40,998 nucleotides of DNA, from NCBI GenBank assembly GCA_003427395.1, contig BFEA01000025.1, forward strand, positions 4,164,875 through 4,205,872. Reading direction: 5' to 3'. The notes under the pieces were generated by a model, which saw only the letters and a list, made by a program, of their open reading frames with translations, had not been told where the DNA came from and did no database searches. Of this stretch, positions 40,932-40,998 are shown piece by piece. The translations under genes and the position numbers were made by a program. The first letter of the stretch is position 1. Every line of letters starts with the position of its first letter. Origin of the DNA: Chara braunii (taxonomy: Eukaryota; Streptophyta; Charophyceae; Charales; Characeae).

Positions 40932-40998
<67 letters not shown>
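40932..40998. repeat. (CT)n microsatellite reaching the window end
   Basis: An uninterrupted CT run of at least 67 bp that continues past the last base shown. Confidence 0.97.

Overview
The window reads as nuclear DNA of a streptophyte (a land plant or a close green-algal relative). The evidence is L1-type LINEs whose ORF2 ends in a plant-style zf-RVT zinc motif, a plant-type U6 snRNA-derived sequence, long GA/CT and CA microsatellites, and a Ty3/gypsy retrotransposon with a probable tRNA-iMet primer site. I could not identify the species. I see no intact host gene: every recognisable coding sequence belongs to a retroelement and every one is broken.

Layout: 1-2040 is satellite and microsatellite DNA (a 176-bp tandem duplication, CA and GA runs) and contains a 38-bp Nextera mate-pair junction adapter at 96-133. 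2044-2400 is the 3' end of a LINE on the minus strand. 2412-2807 is a 396-bp element with terminal inverted repeats. 2808-10275 is a nearly full-length plus-strand LINE (LINE-A: ORF1, ORF2, 3' UTR, poly(A)). 10403-11380 holds a tRNA-derived SINE inserted in the tail of another LINE fragment. 11400-15650 is non-coding DNA rich in short perfect hairpins; its core (13729-14940) is an array of about 18 hairpins sharing an ACTTA/ACTCA loop, with stem arms that change in complementary fashion from unit to unit. 15771-17640 holds divergent repeats with antisense U6-like and tRNA-like segments. 17994-18337 is a second mate-pair adapter between two identical 153-bp copies.

18340-25440 is LINE-B (minus, near full length, heavily decayed). 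25441-28140 is LINE-C (minus, 5'-truncated within the reverse transcriptase). 28150-29800 is non-coding, with a GA microsatellite. About 29805-38056 is a Ty3/gypsy element: candidate 5' LTR with a GC-rich palindromic promoter region, primer-binding site, gag, protease, RT, RNase H, an in-frame PHD finger, integrase, and an extra downstream ORF whose start overlaps the pol stop as ATGA. No 3' LTR is seen; the element abuts LINE-D, a minus-strand ORF1 fragment. 40235-40720 is another LINE 3' end that carries a small poly(A) insertion with a target-site duplication. The window closes in a CT microsatellite.

Points most worth a second look: the covarying hairpin array, the PHD finger inside gypsy Pol, the U6/tRNA composite repeat, a G-to-A decay signature that repeatedly turns Trp codons into stops and alters catalytic residues, and two library-adapter artefacts that make the local assembly suspect.
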